The notes beneath the pieces were generated by a model, which was given only the letters and a program-made list of their open reading frames with translations, was not told the origin of the DNA and searched no databases. Position numbers and translations under genes: made by a program. This document shows, in pieces, positions 7,725-15,886 of a stretch of DNA of 64,000 nucleotides. This stretch comes from Corynebacterium jeddahense (GTDB lineage: Bacteria; Actinomycetota; Actinomycetes; Mycobacteriales; Mycobacteriaceae). Numbering within the stretch: position 1 is the first letter of the stretch; every line of letters starts with the position of its first letter. The stretch is from positions 248,001-312,000 of the forward strand of contig NZ_CP063194.1 of NCBI RefSeq assembly GCF_028609865.1, given 5' to 3'.

Positions 7725-9296
7725 GTGACCATCTTCGGCATTGATATATCCGAGCACCAGGACGGCCTGTCGCTCACCCGTGCCAAGCAGGAGGGCATCG
7801 AGTTCGTCATTCTGCGGCTCTGCGATGGCACCTACCGAGATAGGACGTTCGGCTCCCACCTGTACGACGCGGAGCGCAACGGCCTGCTCGTCTCCACCTA
7901 CTGGTACCTCCGCGCACCATCGGAGGGAACCTCGATCGCGCAGCAAGTCGACGTCATCGACCAGCAGATGGGCGGACGCCGCGACCTCTCCGTCTGGATC
8001 GACGTCGAATCCGTCGATCGCGCCGGGCGGAAACTGCTCACCGCGGCCGACGTTCACGCGGCAAAGCACGAGCTGGAGCGCCGCGGGTACTACGTCGCCG
8101 GCATCTACTCCGGCGCGTGGTACTGGGAGCTCATGCCCGGCGGTGAACCGTCGATGGCGGGGCTGGGGAATCTGTGGGTGTCAAACTACGGACACAACCG
8201 CACCGGCACCCCGCGGGCGACCTACGACCGGGACAGCGGCGACGGGCACCGCGGCTGGTCATATCCGTTAGGCGACCGCCGACCGGCCATTCTCCAGTTC
8301 GGCTCCAACGGAATCGTCGCCGGCCACCACCCGGTCGACGTCAACGCTTTCTGCGGCGCCCGCGCCGAACTTGCCGCCATCTTCAACCCACCACCAGCCA
8401 CAACCAAGCCAAAGGAGGTGCCCGTGACGTTCGAGAAGGTGCTGCCCTACCCGCGCACCCAGATCACCCAGGAAACCGGCTACTGGTGCGGCCCCGCCAG
8501 CGCGCAGACCGTCATCTTCTCCACCGGCAAGCTGATCGAGGAGTCGGAGCTCGCCCGTCGCCTCGGCACCACCCTCAACGGCACCGACTGGATCGGCTCC
8601 TTCCCCGCGGTGCTCAACGACTACATCGACGGCGCCGAGTACGTCCACGTCGAAATGCCGAACGACCCGCCGAGCCGCGAGGAGAAGGAACGGCTGTGGC
8701 AGCACCTCGTGGATTCCATCACCGCGGGCCACGGCGTGGTCGCCAATATCGTCGCGCCGCCGTCGAACTACCCGCGCGCGGTGGCGCCGTCGACGATCTC
8801 CCCGGCGTATGCCGGCGGGTGGGTGTCCCACTACGTCGCCGCGATGGGCGTCGCCCAGGACGCGGACGGCCGCCGGCGGGTGTGGATCGCCGACAGTGGA
8901 TTCGCCCCCTACGGCTACTGGATCGACTTCGAGCAGCTGTGCTCGCTGATCCCGCCGAAGGGCTACGCCTACTCCAAGACCAAGGTGCCGGCCCCGTCGT
9001 CCGGCTCCACCCGCATCACTCAGCCCCAAGGAGGCATGCTCATGGCACTTACCGACGACCAGCAGCGCGACCTGTACGAAAAGGTCACCCGCATTCACCA
9101 CGAGATGACGCACCGCTTCGACTCCCGCTACGACCTAGATCTGCTCGAGCAGGGGAAGATCACGCCTGCCGACGTCCACAAAGAAACGCTTGTGGGCTAC
9201 ATCCTGAACCTCGACCGCAAGATCGAGGATATCCACCGCAACATGCTGCCCACGCTTGCCGCGGCATTCAGCCGCATCTTCAAGGGAAGGAAGTAG
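7725..9296 (+). CDS. Endolysin: GH25 muramidase plus C39-like peptidase
   Basis: A 523-residue lysin starting at GTG after AAAGGAGG. Residues 1-225 are a GH25 lysozyme (FGIDISEHQ with D7; WIDVES with D93 and E95) that would cut the glycan strand. Residues ~234-425 form a C39_2-type papain-like peptidase: YWCGPASAQ with Cys about 255, then GGWVSHYVAAMGV with the likely His and WIADSG with the likely Asp. Residues ~440-523 are a charged helical tail, possibly wall-targeting or multimerising. Both domain borders carry an in-frame ribosome site and start codon (listed separately), so shorter products are likely. Three small membrane proteins follow immediately, as expected for a lysis cassette. 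Confidence 0.88.
   Translation: MTIFGIDISEHQDGLSLTRAKQEGIEFVILRLCDGTYRDRTFGSHLYDAERNGLLVSTYWYLRAPSEGTSIAQQVDVIDQQMGGRRDLSVWIDVESVDRAGRKLLTAADVHAAKHELERRGYYVAGIYSGAWYWELMPGGEPSMAGLGNLWVSNYGHNRTGTPRATYDRDSGDGHRGWSYPLGDRRPAILQFGSNGIVAGHHPVDVNAFCGARAELAAIFNPPPATTKPKEVPVTFEKVLPYPRTQITQETGYWCGPASAQTVIFSTGKLIEESELARRLGTTLNGTDWIGSFPAVLNDYIDGAEYVHVEMPNDPPSREEKERLWQHLVDSITAGHGVVANIVAPPSNYPRAVAPSTISPAYAGGWVSHYVAAMGVAQDADGRRRVWIADSGFAPYGYWIDFEQLCSLIPPKGYAYSKTKVPAPSSGSTRITQPQGGMLMALTDDQQRDLYEKVTRIHHEMTHRFDSRYDLDLLEQGKITPADVHKETLVGYILNLDRKIEDIHRNMLPTLAAAFSRIFKGRK
8411..8426 (+). promoter_or_regulatory. In-frame internal ribosome site and GTG start for the C39 domain
   Basis: AAAGGAGG (8411-8418) sits 5 nt before GTG 8424, which is in frame with the endolysin and exactly at the junction between GH25 and the peptidase domain. 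The site copies the one used at 7725. It would yield a 290-residue peptidase-plus-tail protein. Confidence 0.65.
9028..9044 (+). promoter_or_regulatory. In-frame internal ribosome site and ATG start for the lysin C-terminal domain
   Basis: AAGGAGG (9028-9034) lies 7 nt before ATG 9042 (another ATG is at 9036), both in frame. Starting here gives an ~84-residue protein made only of the C-terminal helical domain (MALTDDQQRDLYEKV). Confidence 0.6.
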
Positions 9297-9299
9297 ACC

Positions 9300-9590
9300 A
9301 TGACCCACCGCATGCAAAACGCCCGCAACGTTGTGGGCACGCCGTGGTGGCTGCGGCTGTGCCTCTACGTCGTCGTCGCAATCGGCGGCCTCATCGCCAC
9401 CGCGCTCGGCCTGGTTGAGCCTGCCGACGTGGACAACTGGCTCGCCCAAATTGTCTCCCTCGGAGCGCTGATCGGCGGCGGGATGGCGGCAGTGCACGTC
9501 GAGAAGCCCGCCCGCGAAACCACACCGGACGAGGGAGGCCTGCTCGACGGGTTCACCGCCTACCCGCAGGAGGTGCACGGTGCCCAATAG
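9300..9590 (+). CDS. Phage holin-like membrane protein
   Basis: A 96-residue protein right after the endolysin (3-bp gap). It has two membrane segments, about residues 15-38 (WWLRLCLYVVVAIGGLIATA) and 46-66 (IVSLGALIGGGMAAV), and a charged C-terminus, the topology of actinophage holins. Holins time lysis by opening the membrane for the endolysin. The last 11 bp overlap the next membrane gene. Confidence 0.7.
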   Translation: MTHRMQNARNVVGTPWWLRLCLYVVVAIGGLIATALGLVEPADVDNWLAQIVSLGALIGGGMAAVHVEKPARETTPDEGGLLDGFTAYPQEVHGAQ

Positions 9591-10032
9591 ATGGTCGCGA
9601 GCGAAAGTGAGCGGGTACGTCGAGCGCTACCTGCCGCGGCTGCTCGCGGTCGCATGGGCGGCCTGGGCGGCGGCCACCGCCGTTGCGTACGTCCACCTCG
9701 TGCCGAAGCAGCTCGAAGCTGTCGACGGTGCGATCGCCACTCCAGTGTGGTTGTTGTGGGCCGTCGCCGCCGTCGCGCTCCTCCTGGGTGTGCTCGTGCC
9801 GTCCAGAGCGTCCGATCGGGCAACGGACTGGGCAAGCTGGCTGCGCATCATCGGCATGATGATCGTCACTGCCGAGCTCGTCATCTGGTCGGTCGCGTTC
9901 TTCGTCGACGAGCCCCGCGGCTGGGTATCCGGCAAAAACTACGCCATGCTTCTGGTCAACGCCCTGTTTTCCACATGGATGATTGCCCGCGAGCGCGCGC
10001 GCGTGAAGCGGGTGGTGCCCTATGGCCACTGA
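9580..10032 (+). CDS. Phage membrane protein of the lysis region
   Basis: A 150-residue protein starting at GTG 9580 inside the end of the holin-like gene. It shows about four hydrophobic segments (around residues 18-40, 52-72, 86-108, 120-135) and a basic C-terminus. Membrane proteins of this type are common in the lysis cassette of corynebacterial and rhodococcal phages, but their role is not established. Overlap with both neighbours suggests translational coupling. Confidence 0.6.
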   Translation: MPNRWSRAKVSGYVERYLPRLLAVAWAAWAAATAVAYVHLVPKQLEAVDGAIATPVWLLWAVAAVALLLGVLVPSRASDRATDWASWLRIIGMMIVTAELVIWSVAFFVDEPRGWVSGKNYAMLLVNALFSTWMIARERARVKRVVPYGH

Positions 10033-10405
10033 AATCGTCGTCGGCATCATCGCCGGTATCGCTGGTGTCGCCGGCGCCATCATTGGCTTCCTCGGCAAGC
10101 GCGACGAGACCCGCCAGTCCGCGTCTGAAGCGCTCATCACCGGGCAGGCGTCGCGCATTGACCGACTGGAAGGACGCCTCGACGCCGTCGAAGCGGCGCT
10201 CCGCGAGACCCGCGCCGAGCTGCACGCTGTCCAGTCCCATGCCGGCGATCTCCGCGACGCACTTCGCCGCGCGCTCGCCTGGATCGCAGAGACACTAGAG
10301 CATCAGGCATCGCCCGACACCATCGCGGCGCCGCCCGCCCCCGACATCGACACCTGGCAAGCGCTCGTCGACACGCCGCCGCGAGCCAGAAACCCGCCCA
10401 AGTAA
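10022..10405 (+). CDS. Phage membrane-anchored coiled-coil protein
   Basis: A 127-residue protein overlapping the upstream gene by 11 bp. Residues 5-24 are a Gly/Ala-rich membrane segment (IVVGIIAGIAGVAGAIIGF), residues ~40-95 a heptad-like coiled coil (RIDRLEGRLDAVEAALRE), and the end is Pro-rich. The shape suggests a holin partner or spanin-like factor. It is the last phage gene before the att junction. Confidence 0.6.
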   Translation: MATEIVVGIIAGIAGVAGAIIGFLGKRDETRQSASEALITGQASRIDRLEGRLDAVEAALRETRAELHAVQSHAGDLRDALRRALAWIAETLEHQASPDTIAAPPAPDIDTWQALVDTPPRARNPPK

Positions 10406-10413
10406 CCCACCCA

Positions 10414-10452
10414 GACCCCCGCCCCGCCATCGCGCCGGGCGGGGGTCTTCTT
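10414..10452 (+). terminator. Terminator at the end of the prophage late operon
   Basis: GACCCCCGCCC (10414-10424) pairs perfectly with GGGCGGGGGTC (10437-10447), followed by TTCTT. It closes the lysis module 90 bp before the tRNA fragment. Confidence 0.75.
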
Positions 10453-10544
10453 GCGTCTCAAAAACAGAACGTTTAGAACCCCGCACCGAGCACACACCGA
10501 GCACGACCACTAACGGTGCTGGTCAACGCTCTAAAGCACAGATC

Positions 10545-10585
10545 TCGTAATGAGAAGGTCGCGAGTTCGATTCTCGCAGGTGGCT
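10545..10585 (+). other. tRNA-Thr(CGU) 3' fragment, inferred prophage attachment site (attR)
   Basis: The sequence starts inside an anticodon loop (T33, anticodon CGT, A37, A38), continues through the 3' anticodon strand TGAGA, a 5-nt variable region, a perfect T-arm (GCGAG, TTCGATT, CTCGC) and the acceptor strand AGGTGGC. Upstream there is no matching 5' half: no GCCACCT acceptor strand, no D-arm and no TCTCA anticodon strand. This is what integration into the 3' half of a tRNA gene leaves at the distal junction, with an att core of about 41 bp. The intact tRNA should lie at the left end of the prophage. Confidence 0.8.
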
Positions 10586-12216
10586 CAATTTTTTTGTCCA
10601 AGCCCGGGCAGGAACCTCGGCACGACCTTGCCCACCGCGTTGCGCGGCAGCGTATCGACGAAGTGCACGTCCCGCGGAATCGAGTGGTCGGCGAGGCGCG
10701 AACGCACCCACTCGCGCACGCCATCCTCGGTGACCTCGGGGTGCCCCTCCGAGCGCACGATCCACACGGCGATGCGCTTGAACATCGCGTCGTCGTCCAC
10801 ACCGTGCGCGTACACCTCGGCGACACCGGGCATGTCGTCGAGCACCTCGACCACGGACTGCGGGTGCACGTTCTCCCCGCCGACGATGATCATGTCGTCG
10901 TTGCGCGACTGCACGTGGAGGAACCCGTCCGCGTCGAAGTAGCCGAGGTCGCCCATCTCGATGAGCCCGTCGATCTCCACCATCGGCGTGTCGGGGTTGG
11001 TGTAGCCGCGCAGCGCCGTCTCGTTGTGCAGGAAGATGCGCCCGGTTTCGCCGGTGGGGACTTCGTGCCCTTGGTCGTCGTAAAGCTTGAGCACCGTGCC
11101 GGGCGGGACCTTGCCCACGGTGGTGGGGTCGGCCTGCATCTGCGCGGGCGAGGCGGCGGCGGCGAGCGCGAGCTCGGTCGAGCCGTAGATGTTCGCCAGG
11201 ATCGGGCCGAAACGCTCGGTGGTGCGCCGCAGCAGCGCGGGCGTGACGGCGTTGCCGGCGGTGGCGAGGTAGCGCAGCGAGGAGGTGTCGTAGTCCTCGT
11301 CGAGGTCGAGCATCTGCTTGAAGAAGATCGGCGAGGAGATCAGCCCGTCGCAACGGAACGCCTCGATCTGCCGGAAGCACGCGTCGGGGTCGAAGACGCG
11401 GCGGGTGACAATCGTCGAGCGCGTCGCCAGCGCCACCTGCAGCGCGGACCAGCCCCACGTGTGGAAGATCGACGCCGTGAGCTGCACCGTGTCGCCCGCG
11501 CGCCACGGGATCGCCTCGAGGTAGCCCGCGACGACGAACGGCAGCTTGGGCTCGGGCCGCACGATGCCCTTCGGGATGCCGGTGGTGCCGGAGCTCATGA
11601 GCACGAGGTTGCCGTGCTTCGGCCACCGGGGCAGTTGCGTATCGACGTCCCTCCGGTTCACAATCTCGCGCAGCGAAAGCCCGGTGCCGTTGTCCTCGAA
11701 CGCGCGGACGACGGTGGCGCCTGTGTCGGGGATACGGTCGGCGAACTCGTCGTCGACGAAGAGGACGTCGATGCGGTTTTCGGCGATGATGCCGCGCAGT
11801 TGCTCGCTGGAGGAGCCGATGTTGAGCAGGAAGATGTGCCCGCCGGCGTAGCCCTTCGCGCTGAGGGGGAGGACGATGCCGCGGCCGTTGCGGGCCATGA
11901 CGCCGATGCGCAGCTCGTCGAGGCCGCGTTCCTCCTGCAGCGCGATGAGCCACCTGGCGAGCGCGCGGGCGTCGTCGCGGAGTTGGCGGTAGGTGAGGGC
12001 GCCAGCGTCGTCGATGAGCGCGAGGCGGTCCGGGACGGCGGCAGCGCCCTGCTCGATTTCGCGGGCGGTGGTGAACCAGTAGCGGGCAAGGTTGGGCGCG
12101 AGGGCGAGGGCCGCGCGCGGGCCGCCCTCCGCGCTGACCATGCCGGAGCGGACGACGGCGGGCACGAAGCGGGCGAAGGAGCGCAACACGAACAGCGGTC
12201 GGTGGGTGGGTCGCAT
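10585..12216 (-). CDS. AMP-binding acyl-CoA synthetase / acyl-CoA ligase
   Basis: A 543-residue ANL-superfamily ligase that would activate a carboxylic (probably fatty) acid as acyl-AMP then acyl-CoA. Visible motifs are A3 LVLMSSGTTGIPKG, A5 NIYGSTELA, A7 EMGDLGYFDADGF, A8 RNDDMIIVGGENVHPQSV and the C-terminal Lys in RNAVGKVVP. The start is taken at ATG 12216 (MRPTHRPLF); a frame extension to 12243 would run through the upstream palindromic motif and is less likely. The stop codon touches the discriminator base of the tRNA fragment. It is divergent from a secreted SGNH hydrolase. The substrate is not evident. Confidence 0.85.
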   Translation of the reverse strand: MRPTHRPLFVLRSFARFVPAVVRSGMVSAEGGPRAALALAPNLARYWFTTAREIEQGAAAVPDRLALIDDAGALTYRQLRDDARALARWLIALQEERGLDELRIGVMARNGRGIVLPLSAKGYAGGHIFLLNIGSSSEQLRGIIAENRIDVLFVDDEFADRIPDTGATVVRAFEDNGTGLSLREIVNRRDVDTQLPRWPKHGNLVLMSSGTTGIPKGIVRPEPKLPFVVAGYLEAIPWRAGDTVQLTASIFHTWGWSALQVALATRSTIVTRRVFDPDACFRQIEAFRCDGLISSPIFFKQMLDLDEDYDTSSLRYLATAGNAVTPALLRRTTERFGPILANIYGSTELALAAAASPAQMQADPTTVGKVPPGTVLKLYDDQGHEVPTGETGRIFLHNETALRGYTNPDTPMVEIDGLIEMGDLGYFDADGFLHVQSRNDDMIIVGGENVHPQSVVEVLDDMPGVAEVYAHGVDDDAMFKRIAVWIVRSEGHPEVTEDGVREWVRSRLADHSIPRDVHFVDTLPRNAVGKVVPRFLPGLGQKN

Positions 12217-12227
12217 GAAAGTAATGT

Positions 12228-12246
12228 AACCTATGTTGCGCATGTG
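12228..12246. promoter_or_regulatory. Candidate operator upstream of the acyl-CoA ligase (copy A)
   Basis: AACCTATGTTGCGCATGTG lies 11 bp before the ligase ATG and between two divergent genes. TGTAACCTA plus GCGCA matches the motif at 44776-44795 (TGTAACCTACGGACGCGTA) allowing one gap, and the one at 44202-44220. All three precede fadD-type genes, so a shared regulator is likely; this copy is the most degenerate. Confidence 0.45.
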
Positions 12247-12266
12247 TCCCCTGTGAAAGGCTTCCC

Positions 12267-13091
12267 GTGTCTATTTCCCGCCGCATCGCCGCCGCCGTTG
12301 TCGCGGCCGCCGCCCTCTTTACCCCGCTCGCTCCCGCCGCGCAAGCGCAGGAGCGCAACATGGTCATCTTCGGCGACTCCGTCATCGCCGACCCGAACGT
12401 GCCCACCTGGGCCGCCGGCAAGCTGGGCCTGACCCCGCAGGGCCGCTCCGACAACGGCACCTGGTGCCCGACGTCGCCCACAAACTGGGGCAAGCGCTCC
12501 GCCGGCATGCTCGGCCTGACGCCGCGCGACTACTCCTGCACCGGCGTGGTCACCATCTCGAAGGGCCCCGGCTTCTTCCAGCAGGTCGACCGCGCAATCG
12601 CGGACCGCGGCCTCTCGCCGGCGACCGCCCGCGTCATTATCTCCGTCGGCTTCAACGACACGTACAACAACACCTCGCGCCCGGACGCCGACATCCGCCG
12701 CGACTTTGTCAACTACATGGTCCCGCAGATCCGCCGCATCAAGGCGGCCGCGCCGAACGCCCGCATCCAGATCGTGGGCTACCCGAAGATCACGGACGGC
12801 GACCGCGTCTGCCTCTTCCACATCGCGCCGAACACCTCCGACTGGACCCGCTACCAGGACGTCCAGCGCTGGGAGAACCTCGCGCAGTGGATGGAGGTCG
12901 ACGCTGCCCGCGCCGCCGGCGTGGAGTTCCTCGACCTCAAGCCGTCGACCTGGAACAACAACATGTGCGCCCCCGACGACAAGCGCATGTGGGCCGGCAT
13001 CGTCGACTTCTACGCCGGCCCGGGCAACCTGCCCATCCACGTCAACCAGCGCGGACACGAGCACGTGGCAAACGTCATCGCGCGCTCCTAG
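12267..13091 (+). CDS. Secreted SGNH/GDSL hydrolase
   Basis: A 274-residue protein starting at GTG after GAAAGG. A Sec signal peptide ends at about residue 27 (AAQAQ). The mature part has the SGNH blocks: IFGDSVIA (nucleophile Ser), an oxyanion Gly and Asn in [11 protein letters not shown], and a late [10 protein letters not shown] with the likely catalytic His. Paired cysteines fit an exported enzyme. Related actinobacterial proteins act as secreted esterases or lipases, and an envelope lipid or acylated glycan is a plausible substrate. It is divergent from the acyl-CoA ligase and 11 bp upstream of mscR. Confidence 0.82.
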   Translation: MSISRRIAAAVVAAAALFTPLAPAAQAQERNMVIFGDSVIADPNVPTWAAGKLGLTPQGRSDNGTWCPTSPTNWGKRSAGMLGLTPRDYSCTGVVTISKGPGFFQQVDRAIADRGLSPATARVIISVGFNDTYNNTSRPDADIRRDFVNYMVPQIRRIKAAAPNARIQIVGYPKITDGDRVCLFHIAPNTSDWTRYQDVQRWENLAQWMEVDAARAAGVEFLDLKPSTWNNNMCAPDDKRMWAGIVDFYAGPGNLPIHVNQRGHEHVANVIARS

Positions 13092-13102
13092 TGTTGGAGG
13101 GC

Positions 13103-14200
13103 ATGACACAAACTGTTCAAGGAGTAATCGCCCGTTCCAAGGGCGCGCCCGTCGAGGTCGCAGACGTCGTCATCCCGGACCCGGGCCCGCACGACGTCGT
13201 GGTGAAGGTCAAGGCCACCGGCGTGTGCCACACCGACCTGGCCTACCGCGACGGCGACATCGCCGACGAATTCCCGTTCCTCCTCGGCCATGAGACGGCC
13301 GGTGTCGTCGAAACGTGCGGCGAGGACGTCACGCACGTCGAACCCGGCGACTTCGTCGTCCTGAACTGGCGCGCCGTGTGCGGCGAGTGCCGCGCCTGCC
13401 GCAAGGGCGACCCGAAGAACTGCTTCAACACCCACAACGCTTCCAAGCGCATGACGCTTGCCGACGGCACCGAGCTCACCCCCGCCCTCGGCATCGGCTC
13501 CTTCGCCGAAAAGACCCTCGTGCACGAGAAGCAGTGCACCAAAGTGGATCCGGAGGCTGACCCGGCCGCTGCGGGCCTGCTCGGCTGCGGCATCATGGCC
13601 GGCCTTGGTGCCGCGGTGAACACCGGCGACGTCCAGCGCGGCGAAACGGTCGCCGTCTTCGGCCTCGGCGGTGTCGGCCTCGCGGCCGTCGCGGGTGCGG
13701 CGTTGGCGGGGGCAACCACGGTGATTGCTGTAGACGTCGATAAGCGAAAGTGCGACGCGGCCCTCGAGCGCTTCGGCGCGACCCACGCGGTCTGCTCGAA
13801 GGACATGGAGGAGGACGCGGTGATCGAGCGCGTGCGCGAGCTCACCGGCGGCTTCGGCGCGGACGTGACCATCGACGCCGTGGGCATCCAGCCCACCTGG
13901 CGCCTGGCGTTCTACTCCCGCGATTTCGCCGGCCGCATGGTGATGGTGGGCGTGCCCAACCAGACCGACCACGTGGACATCCCGGCGATCGACCTGTACG
14001 CCCGCGGCGGCTCCATCAAACCCGCCTGGTACGGCGACTGCCTGCCGGAGCGCGACTTCCCGGCGTACGTGGAGCTGTACAAGCAGGGCCGCTACCCGCT
14101 CGGCGAGTTCGTCTCGGAGCGCATCGGCATCGGCGACATCGAAGAGGCGTTTGCCAAAATGAAGCGCGGCGACGTGCTGCGAAGCGTGGTGGAGTTCTAA
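13103..14200 (+). CDS. mscR: S-nitrosomycothiol reductase / mycothiol-dependent formaldehyde dehydrogenase
   Basis: A 365-residue zinc alcohol dehydrogenase (MDR). The catalytic zinc ligands are in GVCHTD and GHETAG, the structural zinc is bound by [15 protein letters not shown], and the NAD fold starts at [11 protein letters not shown]. The closest family is MscR/AdhE2 (Rv2259), which oxidises S-hydroxymethyl-mycothiol and reduces S-nitrosomycothiol. The following gene is the Rv2260-type metallo-hydrolase, the conserved partner. mshA, needed for mycothiol, is elsewhere in this window. The start is ATG 13103 after TTGGAGG. Confidence 0.88.
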   Translation: MTQTVQGVIARSKGAPVEVADVVIPDPGPHDVVVKVKATGVCHTDLAYRDGDIADEFPFLLGHETAGVVETCGEDVTHVEPGDFVVLNWRAVCGECRACRKGDPKNCFNTHNASKRMTLADGTELTPALGIGSFAEKTLVHEKQCTKVDPEADPAAAGLLGCGIMAGLGAAVNTGDVQRGETVAVFGLGGVGLAAVAGAALAGATTVIAVDVDKRKCDAALERFGATHAVCSKDMEEDAVIERVRELTGGFGADVTIDAVGIQPTWRLAFYSRDFAGRMVMVGVPNQTDHVDIPAIDLYARGGSIKPAWYGDCLPERDFPAYVELYKQGRYPLGEFVSERIGIGDIEEAFAKMKRGDVLRSVVEF

Positions 14201-14821
14201 ATGCGCATCGACAACGTGGTTACATCCGGCCTGTTCAAGCTTGACGGCGGCGAGTGGGAGGTGGACAACAACGTCTGGATCGTCGGCGACGATTCCGAGT
14301 GCTACATCATCGACGCCGCCCACAACGCGCGCGCCATCGCCGACGCCGTGGGCGGGCGCCGCGTCAAGGGCATCCTGGCCACCCACGGCCACTCCGACCA
14401 CATCGACGCCGCCCCGGAGCTGTCGTGCCTCGTCGACGCGCCGGTGTACCTGCACCCGACCGACGGGTTCCTCTGGCAGCGCCAGAACCCGGGCGTGCAC
14501 TACCGCCAGCTTCTCGACGGCGCGACGTTCCCCATCGCCGGCACCGAGCTGCGCGTGATGTCCACGCCGGGCCACTCGCCCGGGTCGGTGGTCATCTACG
14601 CCGAGGAGGCCGGTGAGCTCTTCTCCGGCGACACCTTGTTCCAGGGCGGACCGGGCGCGACGGGGCGGTCGTTCTCCTCGTTCGACACCATCATTCATTC
14701 GCTGCAGAAGTCTGTGCTGGACCTGCCGGCGGAGACGGTGGTGCGCACCGGCCACGGCGACCACACCACCATCGGCGACGAGGCCCCGCACCTGGAGGAG
14801 TGGATTCGCCGCGGCTACTAG
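14201..14821 (+). CDS. Metallo-beta-lactamase-fold hydrolase, MscR partner
   Basis: A 206-residue protein whose ATG directly follows the mscR stop. It has the MBL metal motif THGHSDHID (HxHxDH), a second His in STPGHSPGSV, an Asp in LFSGDTLF, and a late RTGHGDHTTIG. It belongs to the glyoxalase II-like branch. The coupling with mscR suggests it hydrolyses a mycothiol thioester such as S-formyl-mycothiol; that is inference from context. Confidence 0.83.
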   Translation: MRIDNVVTSGLFKLDGGEWEVDNNVWIVGDDSECYIIDAAHNARAIADAVGGRRVKGILATHGHSDHIDAAPELSCLVDAPVYLHPTDGFLWQRQNPGVHYRQLLDGATFPIAGTELRVMSTPGHSPGSVVIYAEEAGELFSGDTLFQGGPGATGRSFSSFDTIIHSLQKSVLDLPAETVVRTGHGDHTTIGDEAPHLEEWIRRGY

Positions 14822-14830
14822 CGCGGTTGC

Positions 14831-15187
14831 TTAGCGACGTTCCTCCGGCGCACCCTCCGCCACCGGTGGCTCTGCGTTCTGCAGCGCCACTGCCCGCGCG
14901 AGGCGCGCGTAGCGCAGTTCCTGCTCGCGGAAGCGCGTCCAGGTGGAGATGGTGGTGAAGAAGAACGCGATCACCAGCACGTACAGCATGAGGTCCGTGC
15001 CGCGGTCCACGCCGAGCCAGTTGGCGAGGACGGTGACGTCGTCGGGACGCGCGATCGCCCAGATCGCGGCCACCATCATGAGCGCGAAGCCGATCTTCAC
15101 CCACGCCTTCGCGTTGGCCTTGCGGCGGTTGGCGAAGAAGTACCACGCCAGGCCTACGACGGCGAGCAGGAGCAACGCTTGGATCAC
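14831..15187 (-). CDS. DUF2304 small membrane protein
   Basis: A 118-residue protein starting at GTG 15187, which overlaps the stop of the upstream glycosyltransferase by 4 bp. It has three hydrophobic segments (about residues 2-18, 32-46, 66-82) and a charged C-terminal tail. DUF2304 proteins are typically paired with DPM1-type GT2 enzymes in polysaccharide loci, where they are thought to help the transferase at the membrane. That is the arrangement here. Confidence 0.8.
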   Translation of the reverse strand: MIQALLLLAVVGLAWYFFANRRKANAKAWVKIGFALMMVAAIWAIARPDDVTVLANWLGVDRGTDLMLYVLVIAFFFTTISTWTRFREQELRYARLARAVALQNAEPPVAEGAPEERR

Positions 15188-15873
15188 GGCAGCCTCCTTG
15201 CCACGAGCCCGTCGGCGAGGATGTTCACGCCGTTGATCAGCGATTGCCCCTTCGACATCGAATACTCGGTGTAGAGGATGTCGACCGGCTCCTCGTCGAC
15301 GCGCCAGCCGTTCTTCTCGATCATGCCGACGATCTCCGAGGCGTGCGACATCCCGTTCATGCGGATGTTCATCTCTTCGGCGACCTTGCGGTTGAACGCG
15401 CGCAGGCCGTTGTGGGCGTCGGAAAGCCCGAGCTTCTTCGTGCGCGGGGAGAGCAGCACCACCGTCTTGAGCACCACCCGCTTGATCCACGGCACCTGCG
15501 AGTTGTCCTGGCCGGCGAAGCGGGTGCCCACGATGATGTCGAGCGGCTCGGTGCGCAGCCGCTCGACCATGCGCACGACGTCTTTCACCTGGTGCTGCCC
15601 GTCGGCGTCGAAGGTGACGAAGTACTGCGCGCCGGGCTGGACGCGGGCGTATTCGACGCCCGTCTGGATCGCCGCGCCCTGGCCCAAGTTCACCGGGTGG
15701 TTGACCAGGTGGGCGCCGGCGGCGCGGATCTGCGCCGCCGAGTCGTCGCGGGAGCCGTCGTTGACCGCGACGATGTTGGGGAACGTCTCGCGTGCGTGCG
15801 AAAGGACATCAAAAATGACCGTGCCCTCGTTGTAGCAGGGCACGATCAGCCAGGTGTCGTCGAATCCGCTCAT
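15184..15873 (-). CDS. GT2 glycosyltransferase, dolichyl-phosphate-mannose-synthase-like
   Basis: A 229-residue GT-A enzyme: WLIVPCYNEGTVI at the start, AVNDGSRDDS, a metal-binding FDADGQHQ, and GTRFAG. It lacks C-terminal membrane helices, so it probably relies on the DUF2304 partner for membrane association. It would transfer a sugar from a nucleotide donor to polyprenyl phosphate or a lipid-linked glycan. The start is ATG 15873. Confidence 0.82.
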   Translation of the reverse strand: MSGFDDTWLIVPCYNEGTVIFDVLSHARETFPNIVAVNDGSRDDSAAQIRAAGAHLVNHPVNLGQGAAIQTGVEYARVQPGAQYFVTFDADGQHQVKDVVRMVERLRTEPLDIIVGTRFAGQDNSQVPWIKRVVLKTVVLLSPRTKKLGLSDAHNGLRAFNRKVAEEMNIRMNGMSHASEIVGMIEKNGWRVDEEPVDILYTEYSMSKGQSLINGVNILADGLVARRLP

Positions 15874-15886
15874 ATCAGGCGATACG

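Noticed and set aside
10500..10590. A complete tRNA gene at the phage border
   Set aside because: No D-arm, no 5' acceptor strand and no 5' anticodon strand upstream; only the 3' half is tRNA-like.
10523..12508. A 661-codon frame on the minus strand overlapping the acyl-CoA ligase
   Set aside because: It runs in a different frame across the ligase, the intergenic region and the SGNH gene; Arg/Ala/Pro-rich and without motifs.
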